DNA of 64,000 bases from Gemmatimonadota bacterium (GCA_040388535.1 JAZKBR010000002.1:124001-188000); one strand, 5' to 3'; numbered from the stretch's first letter, positions 17,806-26,968 are shown. Made by a program: numbers and translations. Notes: generated from the sequence alone by a model not told the origin.

Positions 17806-18623
17806 CCGGCGCGCCGCCAGAGCGCCAGGGGAGGAGTTCGAACCAGTCGCCATGCCGCGAGAGAGCCGGCGCCGAGCCCGAGGACGATGGAGAGCACAAC
17901 GGCGAAGAGAATCGTGCGCCATTGCAGCAACGAGAAGATCAAGGCGGTCGAGAAGGTGCGTTGGTAGTACCAGTTCACGATCGCACTTGCGATTGCGGCG
18001 ATGCCGGTCCCGAGCAATGCTCCGACGACCGCCACGACCATTGCCTCAAGCAGCAATGAACGGAAGACGGTCCGGCGCGAGATGCCGGTGAATCGCAACA
18101 CGGCGACATCGAGGCGGCGCTCTTCCACCTTGAGCACCATCAGGCAGAGCAGGAAGATCGCGCTCGCGAGAATCGAGATGATGGCGATGGCGCGGTGAAA
18201 GCGGCTGACGACGAGGAAGGTGGTCGATGACTGCGAGGCGATCTCGCTCGATCGAAAGACCTGGTAGCCGAACGCCACGCGATTGAGGCGTTCGGCTGCA
18301 CTGTCGGGATCGACCCCCGGTTCAAGTGCCACGCCAAAGCGGTCGACCCGATCGGGCTGACCGAGCAAGGCGGCGAGATCAGGAAGGTGGAGACGGACAC
18401 GATAGTCGCGACGCATGATCGTGGCAGGATCGGCGGCAGGCTCGGTGATCGCCACGACACGTGCGGCGTGCTCAGGTGCGTCTGCAGACGCCGCTACCCA
18501 GACGGTGTCGCCCACCTGCACCTTCGCATCCTCGGCAAATCGCCGCTCGACTGCGATCTCGAGCAGTTGCGCCCGCAGAGGCAGCGGTGCGCACACGAGC
18601 AGGGCGAGCAGGAAGCGATTCAC
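17802..18623 (-). CDS. Second FtsX-domain permease with signal-like N-terminus
   Basis: This 273-residue protein starts with MNRFLLALLVCAPLPLRAQ, which reads as a signal peptide or first helix. A periplasmic segment of about 110 residues follows, then three helices with an FtsX-type core (MVLKVEERRLDVAVLRFTGISRRTVFRSLLLE). The periplasmic region is shorter than in the partner permease at 16615, so the transporter is probably a heterodimer with one reduced half. It lies 39 bp after the stop of the outer-membrane barrel gene, likely in the same transcript. Confidence 0.85.
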   Translation of the reverse strand: MNRFLLALLVCAPLPLRAQLLEIAVERRFAEDAKVQVGDTVWVAASADAPEHAARVVAITEPAADPATIMRRDYRVRLHLPDLAALLGQPDRVDRFGVALEPGVDPDSAAERLNRVAFGYQVFRSSEIASQSSTTFLVVSRFHRAIAIISILASAIFLLCLMVLKVEERRLDVAVLRFTGISRRTVFRSLLLEAMVVAVVGALLGTGIAAIASAIVNWYYQRTFSTALIFSLLQWRTILFAVVLSIVLGLGAGSLAAWRLVRTPPLALWRRAG

Positions 18624-18662
18624 GGCGGGAATCTACCCCGCTTCCGTGCGCGCCAGTGCGGC

Positions 18663-19436
18663 CTATCGCCTGAAGCCAAACCCGAAGCCGAAGAAATAGC
18701 GATCGGCGGCGCCGCCGAGCCCGGCGCCGATACGCGCGTCGATCTGCGCATTATTGGAGAGCAGCAGCGCAAGCCCGCCGTTGGCATAGGCCGGCTTCGG
18801 CGCGCCCGACTCACTCATGACCGGCAGGACAGTGTACAACTCGGCGTAGCCCTTCAGGTGTGACGACAGGGCTCGGCCCAGCGACGCCGATGGCGTCACT
18901 TCGTACGCATCGCCGCTGACCCGGGTGCCCTCGACTCCGAGGGCCAGCGACCACGCCGGTGCGAGCTGCCATCCGGCCAGCAGCGCGAGGCCGGGATAGG
19001 TGCCGCTCGCCGTGGTCTTGCTGTCGCCGGTCGCGAGGGTCGTTTGTGCCAGAATCGCAAACTCGGGCCGACTCCCCCGTTGCTCGACGAGCCCGATCTT
19101 GAAACCGAGGTAGAGGTCATCGCGCCCGGTGACGCGTGCCGGCTGCCCCACCGTCGGCGCAATGCTCGTGAACGATTGCCCCGCCCGAAGCTCGATGTGG
19201 TTGCTGACGCCGAACCGGAAGAGGAATTCCGGATAGGTGCTGCTCTTGACCGCGCCGCTGTTGCGACTCGATTCCGAAAAGGTCACACCGCTCTCGAACT
19301 GCACCCGGCCTCTTGGCACCAGCGTGCTCGACTCGGTGAAATCCGGTCGGTCAGTGGAGATCGGTTCGCTGGGTGACTGCGCGGACAGAGTCGACGCTGC
19401 AAGCAGGCTCATCGCCACAACGAAACGGCCGATCAT
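18663..19436 (-). CDS. Outer-membrane beta-barrel protein (MetA-pathway/Phenol_MetA_deg-like)
   Basis: The ATG at 19436 overlaps the mntH stop by 4 bp and gives 257 residues. A signal peptide (cleavage near TLSAQS) is followed by the conserved opening [28 protein letters not shown]. Alternating strands follow, and the C-terminus ends in aromatic/Arg FGFGFGFRR. This matches the transporter family annotated as MetA-pathway of phenol degradation, a misleading historical name. Translational coupling to mntH suggests an outer-membrane route for metal or exporter cargo; that is inference. Confidence 0.8.
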   Translation of the reverse strand: MIGRFVVAMSLLAASTLSAQSPSEPISTDRPDFTESSTLVPRGRVQFESGVTFSESSRNSGAVKSSTYPEFLFRFGVSNHIELRAGQSFTSIAPTVGQPARVTGRDDLYLGFKIGLVEQRGSRPEFAILAQTTLATGDSKTTASGTYPGLALLAGWQLAPAWSLALGVEGTRVSGDAYEVTPSASLGRALSSHLKGYAELYTVLPVMSESGAPKPAYANGGLALLLSNNAQIDARIGAGLGGAADRYFFGFGFGFRR

Positions 19437-20806
19437 GCGAGCCAGCTCCGCGCCGTTCCCCAAAGCAGCCAGCCATTGAGACCGGCGATCACTATTGCCA
19501 CGAGCCACGCGACCCCCGCAGTGACGGGGTGATTGGCGAACTCGCCCATCTTCCCCTTGGATGATGTGAATAGCACCAGCGGCACGACGGCAAAGGTCAG
19601 TTGCAGCGAAAGAATGACCTGGCTCAGAATCAGCAGCGCACCGACGCCCTTTTCGCCGTACATCGCCGTCACAATCACCGCCGGAATAATCGCGATCATC
19701 CGGGTGATCAGCCGTCGCAGCCACGGTGGCAGCCGGATATCGAGGAAGCCTTCCATCACGATCTGACCTGCGAGGGTTCCAGTGATAGTCGAATTTTGCC
19801 CCGACGCGAGCAGCGCCACCGCGAAGAGTGTCGAGGCCAGCGACGTTCCCAGCAGCGGGGTCAGCAACTTGTAGGCATCCCCGATGTCAGCCACGCTCTG
19901 GTGACCGGTGGTATGGAACGTTGCCGCAGAAAGGATCAGGATCGCGGCGTTGATCAGGAACGCGAAGAGCAGCGCGAAGGTGGAGTCGAGGGTGCCGTAT
20001 CGGATCGCCTGTCGCTTTGCTTCTGGCGTCGCTTCGATCTTACGCGTCTGCACCACGGCCGAGTGCAGATACAGATTGTGCGGCATCACCGTGGCGCCAA
20101 GAATGCCGAGCGCGATGTAGAGCATCGCCGGGTTGGTTATCACCTGCGCCGACGGTACCAGCCCCGCCAGAATCCCCGCCATCGAAGGCCGCGAGAGGAA
20201 CATCTCGGCGGCAAAGCAGATGCCGACCGTGGCGACGAGCGCGATGACCAGCGCCTCGAGCCAGCGAAAGCCGCGATTCTGCAGCGCCAGGATCAGCAGC
20301 ACATCGAGTGCGGTGAGCACCACGCCCCAGATGAGCGGAATGCCAAAGAGCAGGTTCAACGCGATCGCCGACCCGATCACTTCGGCCAGGTCGCACGCAG
20401 CAATCGCGATTTCGCAGAGGATCCAGAGCACAAAAGACACCGGCCGCGAATAGTGATCGCGACAGGCCTGGGCGAGGTCGCGTCCGGTCACCACGCCAAG
20501 CTTCACGGCGAGCATCTGCAGCAGGATCGCCATCAGGTTCGAGATCAGGATCACGCTGAGCAGGCGATAGCCGAAGGAGGCGCCGCCCGCGAGGTCGGTG
20601 GCCCAGTTGCCCGGATCCATGTAGCCGACCGCCACCATGTATCCCGGCCCGGCGAAGGCGAGCGCCTTGCGCCACCACGGTCCACCGATCGGTACGGATA
20701 CGCTCTGGAAGACTTCGGGCAACGAGGGCTGATGTCGCGGATAGCGCCAGCCGCCAATGCCTCCGCTGCTGGGTGGTTCGGCCGAGACCGCCGGTACCGC
20801 GCTCAT
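19433..20806 (-). CDS. mntH: NRAMP divalent metal transporter (Mn/Fe)
   Basis: This is a proton-coupled Mn2+/Fe2+ importer, 457 residues with 11 helices. The metal-site motif DPGN is in the first helix ([16 protein letters not shown]) and [15 protein letters not shown] marks helix 6 and its flank. The ATG at 20806 overlaps the mntR stop by 4 bp. A proline-rich N-terminal tail of about 45 residues precedes the first helix. Expression should follow MntR, encoded just upstream in the same transcript. Confidence 0.93.
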   Translation of the reverse strand: MSAVPAVSAEPPSSGGIGGWRYPRHQPSLPEVFQSVSVPIGGPWWRKALAFAGPGYMVAVGYMDPGNWATDLAGGASFGYRLLSVILISNLMAILLQMLAVKLGVVTGRDLAQACRDHYSRPVSFVLWILCEIAIAACDLAEVIGSAIALNLLFGIPLIWGVVLTALDVLLILALQNRGFRWLEALVIALVATVGICFAAEMFLSRPSMAGILAGLVPSAQVITNPAMLYIALGILGATVMPHNLYLHSAVVQTRKIEATPEAKRQAIRYGTLDSTFALLFAFLINAAILILSAATFHTTGHQSVADIGDAYKLLTPLLGTSLASTLFAVALLASGQNSTITGTLAGQIVMEGFLDIRLPPWLRRLITRMIAIIPAVIVTAMYGEKGVGALLILSQVILSLQLTFAVVPLVLFTSSKGKMGEFANHPVTAGVAWLVAIVIAGLNGWLLWGTARSWLA

Positions 20807-21498
20807 ACCGCTGTGTCCACTTCGCACTGGCGGCAACAATGGAGCTGCTGCGCGAGATCGCGCCCGACGACTCGCTGCTCGTCGCCGAGGTCAAGCGTGA
20901 TCGGTCCGGCAAATGGCTGGACCGCACGCACCGTGACTTCGGCGCCCGGCACGAGGCCGGCATCGCCCAGCCAGCGGAGCCGTTCGGCCGACCCGGAATC
21001 GACGCGCGTGATCACCACCGTTTCGCCAATGGCCACGTCGGGGAGTGGCACCGCAGCCACTTCATGCATCATCCCATCGGCCGTTGGAATCGGGTCGCCA
21101 TGCGGATCTACCCGCGGGTTGCCGAGTGCGCGCGCCATTCGATCAATCAGGTCGTCGGAGACGGCGTGTTCGAGCCGCTCGGCTTCGTCGTGTACGGTGT
21201 CCCAGGAATAGCCGAGGAGCTTTACCAGATAGGCTTCGATGAGCCGGTGGCGCCGGAGCATCCGCAGGGCCGCACGACGGCCATCGCCGGTAAGGGTCAC
21301 GCCCTTGTAGGGGAGATGCTCCAGCAGGCCTGCTTCGGCCAGCCGCTTGATCATCCCGCTCACCGACGGGGCCGCGAGGTCGAGCGCCTCGGCGATCCCG
21401 TTGGTGGTGGCGGGCTGACCGGCCTCGGAGAGGGTATAGATGGTTTTGAGGTAGTCCTCGACCGACCGGGTCAGGTCGGCGGCGGCATATTTAGTCAT
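20803..21498 (-). CDS. mntR: DtxR/MntR-family metal-dependent repressor with FeoA-like C-terminal domain
   Basis: This is a metal-sensing transcriptional regulator, 231 residues. The N-terminal winged helix ([41 protein letters not shown]) and dimerisation/metal domain ([33 protein letters not shown]) match DtxR. The C-terminal third is an SH3/FeoA-like domain as in DtxR/IdeR, ending in a Cys/His-rich [10 protein letters not shown]. It heads the mntR-mntH-barrel operon. A near-perfect dyad covers its own start codon, suggesting autorepression. Confidence 0.9.
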   Translation of the reverse strand: MTKYAAADLTRSVEDYLKTIYTLSEAGQPATTNGIAEALDLAAPSVSGMIKRLAEAGLLEHLPYKGVTLTGDGRRAALRMLRRHRLIEAYLVKLLGYSWDTVHDEAERLEHAVSDDLIDRMARALGNPRVDPHGDPIPTADGMMHEVAAVPLPDVAIGETVVITRVDSGSAERLRWLGDAGLVPGAEVTVRAVQPFAGPITLDLGDEQRVVGRDLAQQLHCCRQCEVDTAV

Positions 21499-21504
21499 GC
21501 CTAA
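21491..21504 (-). promoter_or_regulatory. Candidate MntR/DtxR operator overlapping the mntR start codon
   Basis: On the minus strand the 14 bp TTAGGCATGACTAA form a dyad. TTAG and CTAA arms flank a self-complementary CATG core, with one mismatched pair; the core includes the ATG of mntR. The local sequence is AT-rich compared with the surroundings. A TTGACA (minus strand, 21528-21533) upstream could be the -35 element. The TTAGG.CTAA pattern resembles DtxR-family boxes. Binding by this MntR is inferred. Confidence 0.6.
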
Positions 21505-21549
21505 TATTTGTAATTGCTCGGCCGAATTGTCAATACAAGGCCAGGCTAA

Positions 21550-21792
21550 TCAACGCCGCGCCGCGGCGGCCCGCCTCGCCCGCCGACCGGCGCTCCACCG
21601 CCGGATAGCTCGATGGCCCGTCGCGCTGGCAGCCGCGAGAACTGGGACCGCGACCAGGAGGAAGACCAGTGAACGGGGGTTCCGGCTCCATCCCATCAGG
21701 CGTGTCACGACAATAGTCAGCCCGAGGACAGCCATTTCCCCGAGGAACTCCCACTTCCACTCGACTCGTTCTTCGGCATTCCGCCGGTTCAT
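21550..21792 (-). CDS. Small two-helix membrane protein
   Basis: This 80-residue protein has two hydrophobic segments (about 18-34 and 42-58) and a very basic Arg/Ala-rich tail (RRWSAGRRARRAAAARR). The start overlaps the Nudix gene stop by 4 bp, supporting it as a real translated gene at the end of that operon. No family is recognised. It could anchor to the membrane and bind nucleic acid or lipid head groups through its basic tail, but this is speculation. Confidence 0.6.
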   Translation of the reverse strand: MNRRNAEERVEWKWEFLGEMAVLGLTIVVTRLMGWSRNPRSLVFLLVAVPVLAAASATGHRAIRRWSAGRRARRAAAARR

Positions 21793-22397
21793 TGCCCCTC
21801 CCTGATTGGACTGTCAGTACCCAGCAACTGCCACCGCTGCAGCACCGGCGTCACGATCCGCTCGGTCATCCCCCAGAGAAATCCTTCCGGCAGGTGATAT
21901 CCCTCGACCTCGCGATCGGCTCCGCGGATGTTGATCGAGGCGGTCCGAAATACTCCCGGCCCGGTGAGGTAGTCGAGGGTGACCCACCCCACCTGCGCCA
22001 CCTCGTCGCTGACCTGCGGCACCATTTCGGCCTCGAGATGGAAGACAAACGGCCGCACCAGAATGGGCGGCAATACCGCCGACCGTGGTGCGAGGTCATC
22101 GAGGGTGGCGACATGCCAGGCCCGCTCGAGTTCCAGCCCGGTTTCCTCGCGAGTCTCGCGAATGGCGGTCGCAAGCAGGTCCTCGTCCTGACCGTCGCGG
22201 CGGCCGCCCGGGAGAGCGAGTTGTCCGGACCAGGGGTCGCCGACCCGATCGGCGCGTCGGATCAGGAGCAACCGGTCGGGATCGGCCACCAGGAGCAGCG
22301 CCACGGCAGCCTCGGGCCGGCTGGGGTCGTTGACGCGAATCGGATCCCGCGAAGCAACCCCGGCGATGAGCCGCTCCAGGCGGGTCAGCTCACGCAT
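21789..22397 (-). CDS. Nudix hydrolase, CoA-pyrophosphatase (NudL) type
   Basis: This 202-residue Nudix enzyme probably cleaves CoA or derivatives to phosphopantetheine and 3',5'-ADP. The motif LPGGRRDGQDEDLLATAIRETREETGL has the NudL-type D-x2-D spacing and the metal-binding REtxEE core. SGQLALPGG and an N-terminal AVALLLVADPDRLLLIRRA strand fit the subfamily. GAGGTGA lies 6 bp upstream of the ATG. It follows the alpha/beta hydrolase gene by 45 bp on the same strand. Confidence 0.85.
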   Translation of the reverse strand: MRELTRLERLIAGVASRDPIRVNDPSRPEAAVALLLVADPDRLLLIRRADRVGDPWSGQLALPGGRRDGQDEDLLATAIRETREETGLELERAWHVATLDDLAPRSAVLPPILVRPFVFHLEAEMVPQVSDEVAQVGWVTLDYLTGPGVFRTASINIRGADREVEGYHLPEGFLWGMTERIVTPVLQRWQLLGTDSPIREGQ

Positions 22398-22442
22398 CGC
22401 CGGTCACCTCGGCCGCAGCGATGAAATCAAAGCGGGCCATCC

Positions 22443-23279
22443 TCAGTCCAACGTCCGGGAGAAGAACTTCACCGTCGCGTCAAAGAGTCGTTCACTGTCG
22501 GCTGACGGGCCACCCCAGGGATGCCTGGTGCCGAACATGTGATCCGCGCCATCGAGAAAGAGTGTCTCATGGCCCGCGCCCGCGACCGCATCGAGTGCCT
22601 CGGCCTCGGCGAACGGCACCGACTGATCGGCTCGTCCGTGCACCTGGAGCCAGGGCCGGTCAAGCGTGCGAGCGGCCTCGGCGATGTCGAGTCGGTCGTG
22701 CTCGTGGAGCAGGCAATCGGCGGCAACATCGAAGCTCAAAGGCATCTGGATGCGAAGTCGCTGGTGGAGGATCTGGATCGTGCCGGCCTGTCGCCACGCC
22801 TCAAGCTCGGCGTCGGAGTGGCGACGGGCAGTGCCGATCGCGGCCCATGTGGCTACGGCGGCAATCGCTGGGGTCTCTCTGGCAAGACAGAGCACCATGC
22901 CACCGCCGCGGGAGTGACCGACAACGCCGAGTGAACTTGGTGGCGCCACACCGAGGTTGCCGGCCGCGAGGGCACGGATCACGGCACCGAGATCGTCGAG
23001 CTCTTTCGAGTAGGTGTTGTGCGCAAATCGGTCGAGGCGGGTGAATTCCCCGGCTTCGTCGACTCCGGAACCGCTGACGGAAAGAGTTACGGCAGCGAAT
23101 CCCGCTCGAGCGAGTCGCTCGGCGAGCGGTGGGAAGAAGGCGTAGTCCTTGAAGCCCTTGAAGCCGTGATGCAGCAGGACCGCTGGTTGCTTCGCGTTGC
23201 GCGATGCCGACCGCACATCGACAAGAATGTCACCGAGTGCACCAGGGAGGGTGTGATGCGAGAGTGTCGGCGTGGCCAT
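22443..23279 (-). CDS. Alpha/beta hydrolase (dienelactone-hydrolase/peptidase S9-like)
   Basis: The ATG at 23279 gives 278 residues. The nucleophile elbow is GHSRGGG, an early strand-turn motif LLHHGFKGFKDYAFF supplies the oxyanion region, and HGRADQSVPFAEAE with a late DGADHMF supplies the Asp and His. The substrate is unknown. A TATCTT box lies 6 bp before the ATG and no ribosome-binding site is visible. The 5' end overlaps the divergent peroxidase gene by 24 bp. Open sequence upstream to 23588 lies inside that gene and is rejected. Confidence 0.85.
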   Translation of the reverse strand: MATPTLSHHTLPGALGDILVDVRSASRNAKQPAVLLHHGFKGFKDYAFFPPLAERLARAGFAAVTLSVSGSGVDEAGEFTRLDRFAHNTYSKELDDLGAVIRALAAGNLGVAPPSSLGVVGHSRGGGMVLCLARETPAIAAVATWAAIGTARRHSDAELEAWRQAGTIQILHQRLRIQMPLSFDVAADCLLHEHDRLDIAEAARTLDRPWLQVHGRADQSVPFAEAEALDAVAGAGHETLFLDGADHMFGTRHPWGGPSADSERLFDATVKFFSRTLD

Positions 23280-24434
23280 GGGTGGAAGATAAGGACGCTT
23301 TCGACAGCGATCGCCTGCCTTGCGGCGGCGTGCAGCTCTCCGAGTGTTGTCGGCACCGACCCCACGGCAGATCCGCCATTCTCGTTCAGCGTCCCGGCGG
23401 GCTTCCCGACCCCGGTCGTGCCGGCCGACAACCAGATGTCGAGCGCGAAGGTGGAGCTCGGTCGCCGTCTCTTCTACGACGTCCGGTTGAGCCAGAACCG
23501 GACGCAGTCGTGTGGCTCCTGCCACAAACAGGCACTCGCCTTCACCGACGGCCGGATGACTGGTCTGGGAAGTACCGGGGAATCGCATCCGCGCAACAGC
23601 ATGAGTGTCGTGAACATGGCCTATGCGGCAGCGCTGACCTGGGCCAACCCGCAGGAGGTGCAGCTGGAACTCCAGGCGGCGGTGCCCTTATTCGGTCAGC
23701 ATCCCGTTGAACTCGGATTCACCGCACTCGACGACGCCGTGGCCATTCGGCTCGCTGCGGAGGCAGAATATCGCACCCGTTTCGGCGTCGCATTCCCGGG
23801 CCAGAGTAACAACGGCATCAATGTCGACAACATCACCCGGGCGATCGCCGCCTTCGAGCGCACACTGATTTCGGGAGGGAGCGCCTTCGACAAGGGGACG
23901 ATGTCGGCGTCGGCGATTCGCGGCGAGCAGCTCTTTCGTTCACCACAGCTGGCGTGCGCGACCTGTCACGGCGGATTCACCTTCTCGGGGGCAACGTCTC
24001 AGCCACCGCCGGGGGCACCGCCGACCGAGTTCTTCAACAACGGGCTCTACAATCTGGGCGGGACCGGTGCCTATCCCGCCGACAACACCGGCCTTGTTGC
24101 CGTGACCGGCGTTGTGCAGGATATGGGTCGATTCAAGGCGCCGACGCTTCGTAACATCGCACTTACCGCGCCCTATATGCACGACGGGAGCGTGGCGACC
24201 CTCGATGAAGTGCTCGATATCTACGCCCGGGGTGGCCGCCTGATTGCCACCGGCCCGAATGCCGGCGACGGTCGCAACAATCCGTTCAAGAGCAACCGCG
24301 TCAACGGATTCGTTCTCGGGACGCAGCAGCGCGCCGACCTGCTGGCCTTCCTCAACGCACTCACCGACAGCGACTTCGTCGGTAACACCCTCTTCAGCAA
24401 TCCGTGGCCCAAGGGGAGTGCGGCGAACCCCTAG
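23256..24434 (+). CDS. Di-haem cytochrome c peroxidase (CcpA/MauG family) lipoprotein
   Basis: This is a periplasmic peroxidase-like enzyme, 392 residues. Two c-haem motifs are present, CGSCH (86-90) and CATCH (234-238), together with the family motifs FYDVRLSQNRTQSCGSCHKQALAFTD and FKAPTLRNIALTAPYMHDGS. The N-terminus ends in a lipobox-like LAAAC, so it is probably membrane-anchored. The start at 23256 has a good AGGGAGGG 4 bp upstream even though it overlaps the divergent hydrolase by 24 bp. It either reduces peroxide or performs MauG-type oxidations. The 3' end overlaps the next gene by 4 bp, convergently. Confidence 0.92.
   Translation: MRECRRGHGWKIRTLSTAIACLAAACSSPSVVGTDPTADPPFSFSVPAGFPTPVVPADNQMSSAKVELGRRLFYDVRLSQNRTQSCGSCHKQALAFTDGRMTGLGSTGESHPRNSMSVVNMAYAAALTWANPQEVQLELQAAVPLFGQHPVELGFTALDDAVAIRLAAEAEYRTRFGVAFPGQSNNGINVDNITRAIAAFERTLISGGSAFDKGTMSASAIRGEQLFRSPQLACATCHGGFTFSGATSQPPPGAPPTEFFNNGLYNLGGTGAYPADNTGLVAVTGVVQDMGRFKAPTLRNIALTAPYMHDGSVATLDEVLDIYARGGRLIATGPNAGDGRNNPFKSNRVNGFVLGTQQRADLLAFLNALTDSDFVGNTLFSNPWPKGSAANP
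23286..23291 (-). promoter_or_regulatory. Candidate -10 box (TATCTT) for the alpha/beta hydrolase
   Basis: On the minus strand TATCTT ends 6 bp before the hydrolase ATG at 23279, within the coding region of the divergent peroxidase gene. There is no Shine-Dalgarno sequence between them. Confidence 0.4.
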
Positions 24435-25390
24435 CGCACCGCGGCTTCAAGCAGGGCGAGCTCGCCACGCGTGGCATCGAGTTCGGCTGTCACGCCGATG
24501 GGGAGTGTCCATTGATCGTCGATGTGGCCGATCGGGAAACCGGCGGCCACGGGCACCTTGAGCGGGGCGAAGTACGTGTGCAGCACCTCGTCGAGCCCGA
24601 GTGCACCACCATCGGTGCCGTTCTTCATCTCGGTGAATCGCCCCACCGCCACACCGGCCACTTTCTGCAAGGCACCAACGCCGCGCAAGTGCGCCAGCAT
24701 CCGGTCGATGCGATAGACATCCTCGCTCACATCCTCGATGAAGAGAATCGCGCCATCGAGGTCAGGAAAGTGCGGCGTGCCGATGAGCGCCTGAAGCAAC
24801 GTCAGGTTGCCGCCAATGAGAGGGCCGCGTGCTGCGCCAGGGGAAATGGAGATGATCCGCCCTTCCTTCGGCACCAGCACATCCGGCTTGGGAGCCGGAC
24901 TGCCGAGGGTGCCGGGCGCGCTGACGGTTGTCAGGACGCGGTCGAAATGCCACCGTTGGAAATTCGGCATCGGCGTGCGCGCAATTGGTCCGTGAAATGT
25001 CACGACGCTGGTTTTCTTCCAGAGTGCCAGCAGCAGGACGGTGATGTCCGAGAAGCCGATCACCGGCTTCGGGTGACGCGCAAACCCGGCGAAGTCGACC
25101 CGGTCGATAATCCGGTTCATCCCGTTGCCACCACGCAGGCACCAGACGGCATCCACGCTGCTCGAGGCGAGCGCGGCGTTGAGATCGGCAAGTCGCTCGT
25201 CGTCGGTCCCGGCGAGGTAACCGTAGGCCTTGCCTGCGTTTGGCCCCACGGTCGGTTCGAAGCCGAGGGCGCGACAGAGCTCGGCACCGCGGTCGCGGTC
25301 GTCGCGCTCCAGCAATGGCCCGGAAGGTGCGATCAAGGCAACGCGTGCACCGGGCGCGAGGCGAGGTGGCAGAATCGGCTTGGGAAGCAT
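24431..25390 (-). CDS. LD-carboxypeptidase (peptidase S66)
   Basis: This serine peptidase trims murein tetrapeptides (L,D-peptide bond) or related compounds, 319 residues. The expected S66 triad is visible: Ser in IGFSDIT, Glu in AILFIEDV and His in GFPIGHIDDQ. The N-terminal ALIAPSGP and the WCLRGGNGMNRI motif are typical. It is probably cytoplasmic and acts in cell-wall recycling; MccF-type self-immunity enzymes belong to the same family. GGAG lies 5 bp upstream of the ATG. Confidence 0.9.
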   Translation of the reverse strand: MLPKPILPPRLAPGARVALIAPSGPLLERDDRDRGAELCRALGFEPTVGPNAGKAYGYLAGTDDERLADLNAALASSSVDAVWCLRGGNGMNRIIDRVDFAGFARHPKPVIGFSDITVLLLALWKKTSVVTFHGPIARTPMPNFQRWHFDRVLTTVSAPGTLGSPAPKPDVLVPKEGRIISISPGAARGPLIGGNLTLLQALIGTPHFPDLDGAILFIEDVSEDVYRIDRMLAHLRGVGALQKVAGVAVGRFTEMKNGTDGGALGLDEVLHTYFAPLKVPVAAGFPIGHIDDQWTLPIGVTAELDATRGELALLEAAVR

Positions 25391-25407
25391 CAGAACTCCG
25401 GTTACGA

Positions 25408-25992
25408 TTGAACGACTTTTTCAGGAGACGGCGCCTGCGCTCGTCCCATCCGACTCAACTGGCGGCCGCCAAGGCCGTTCTCGATGCCCGCGAGGCGATG
25501 GTCGCCGAATGGGCTGACTGGCTCGACGATCGCGCCGGTTCCAGCGCCATTCCGCGCCCGAGCATCGAGCGGCAATATCGCCTGATCATCGACACCCTGG
25601 TCGAAATGCTGGGGCCGCTTCGTCGCGAAGCCAACCCGGTCTGGCAGCAAGCCATGGAACACTACGGCCGGACGGCCGCAGCGCGAGGGCTCGCCGCCGG
25701 CGAGGTGGTCGAGGAGCTGCAGCAGCTCCGCGTGATGCTGATCAAGTATATCGGTCCGTTCGTGGCGGCGATGCGGCCGCGTCGGGCCGTGGCCGTCTTC
25801 CTCCGCCTCAACGCGATCATCGACCGCGGTATCGCCTTCGCCGTGGTGGGTTACACCGATGCGCTGGTGGCCTCGCTGATGATGACCGACGAGCAAACCG
25901 AACACCCGCTCACCGAAGCCACCGCCGATTCGGTCGGCCGGCAGCTGAATGTCTTCGAATCGGAGCTCGGTGCCATTACGGCGCGACACTGA
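25408..25992 (+). CDS. RsbRD N-terminal-domain-like protein (stressosome/sensor type)
   Basis: This all-helical protein of about 194 residues matches the RsbRD_N/histidine-kinase-N pattern: LDAREAMVAEWADWLDD, then RQYRLIIDTLVEMLG, then AARGLAAGEVVEELQQLRVMLIKYI. No STAS or kinase domain follows, so it is the sensor module alone. The start is uncertain. The TTG at 25408 keeps the first helix and leaves 17 bp to the divergent LD-carboxypeptidase; the ATG at 25498 would cut into the domain. The 3' end overlaps the convergent secreted-protein gene by 17 bp. Confidence 0.65.
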   Translation: MNDFFRRRRLRSSHPTQLAAAKAVLDAREAMVAEWADWLDDRAGSSAIPRPSIERQYRLIIDTLVEMLGPLRREANPVWQQAMEHYGRTAAARGLAAGEVVEELQQLRVMLIKYIGPFVAAMRPRRAVAVFLRLNAIIDRGIAFAVVGYTDALVASLMMTDEQTEHPLTEATADSVGRQLNVFESELGAITARH

Positions 25993-26851
25993 TCTCACCC
26001 CCCAGCAGTTCCTGCATCGCCTTCCCCATCAGCTGTTGCATCAGCGGATTCTTCGGCGCCGCTCGCCACGTTGCAAGGATCCCGGCGCCTGCCGCGATCG
26101 CACGAGTGGCCGCCGCACGGTAGGCCGCGACATCGTTGGCGCGGACGGCGCGGTCCAGCACCGCGACCTCGGCCGCGATGGTACCACGGTGCACCTCGAG
26201 GGCGCGATGGACTGAATCGCCCGCAAGCTGCTCGAGTCGCATCCGCGGCCCCGCGGGCGCCTCCGCCAATCCGAGCGATCGCGCGAGTGACGTGAACGCC
26301 TGGGGATCGAGCCAGCCAGTCGGCGGCAACGGCAATCCGCGCGAGAGAAATGGCAATGTCGGATTGTCATGCGCGAAGACGCCGTTGGGTGAATCGACAA
26401 ACCAGACGTGGGTCATCGTGAGGCGTCTGCCTGGCAACGAGAGCAGGGGATGCTCGTGCCATTCGTCGGCGTCGCCATCGAATCCCTCGGGCGTCGGCGC
26501 AGCCTGCGTCACCTGATAGGCGTAGGCCACGCCCACAAGTTTCGCCATGCCGTTCATGCGCGAGAACATCAGGACCGGCGGGTGCGCCAGATCGAACGTC
26601 GCGTTCAGCACCAGGTCGCGCTTGATCCAGTGCTCACCCTGGAGCGGCACATCGCCGAAGCGCGCGACGTACCCTGCCGCCGCCGCTTTTGCGGGAGTGT
26701 CGAACGCGCTGGCAACCTGCCGGGCTTCTGCGACCTGGGCGGCGGCCTTGGGCGACAGCGGCCCCGACATCGCTTGATGATCGTGCGCCTGGGCCATCAG
26801 ACCCGGGACGAAAGCCACCTGAACCAACACGACCGGCCACTGAAGCTTCAT
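25976..26851 (-). CDS. Secreted protein of unknown function, His-rich motifs
   Basis: The ATG at 26851 (GAGGAG 7 bp upstream) gives 291 residues. A signal peptide with cleavage near LMAQA precedes HDHQAMSGPLS. The mature part contains GDVPLQGEHWIKRDLVLNATFDLAHPPVLMF and DEWHEHPLLSLPGRRLTMTHVWFVDSPNGVFAHDNPTLPFL. The scattered His, Asp and Glu could bind a metal. The C-terminal half is helical. No characterised family is recognised. Confidence 0.75.
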   Translation of the reverse strand: MKLQWPVVLVQVAFVPGLMAQAHDHQAMSGPLSPKAAAQVAEARQVASAFDTPAKAAAAGYVARFGDVPLQGEHWIKRDLVLNATFDLAHPPVLMFSRMNGMAKLVGVAYAYQVTQAAPTPEGFDGDADEWHEHPLLSLPGRRLTMTHVWFVDSPNGVFAHDNPTLPFLSRGLPLPPTGWLDPQAFTSLARSLGLAEAPAGPRMRLEQLAGDSVHRALEVHRGTIAAEVAVLDRAVRANDVAAYRAAATRAIAAGAGILATWRAAPKNPLMQQLMGKAMQELLGGEISVAP

Positions 26852-26968
26852 CGGGCCACTCCTCACTGGATGTCACGAAATCAGTCGGTGGAAGATACGA
26901 CGGAGATCCTGACGGCGGGTTAGCTTTCCTGCCGCTCGCCATCCCTTCCCTTCTCCGCTGAGGCCCTC

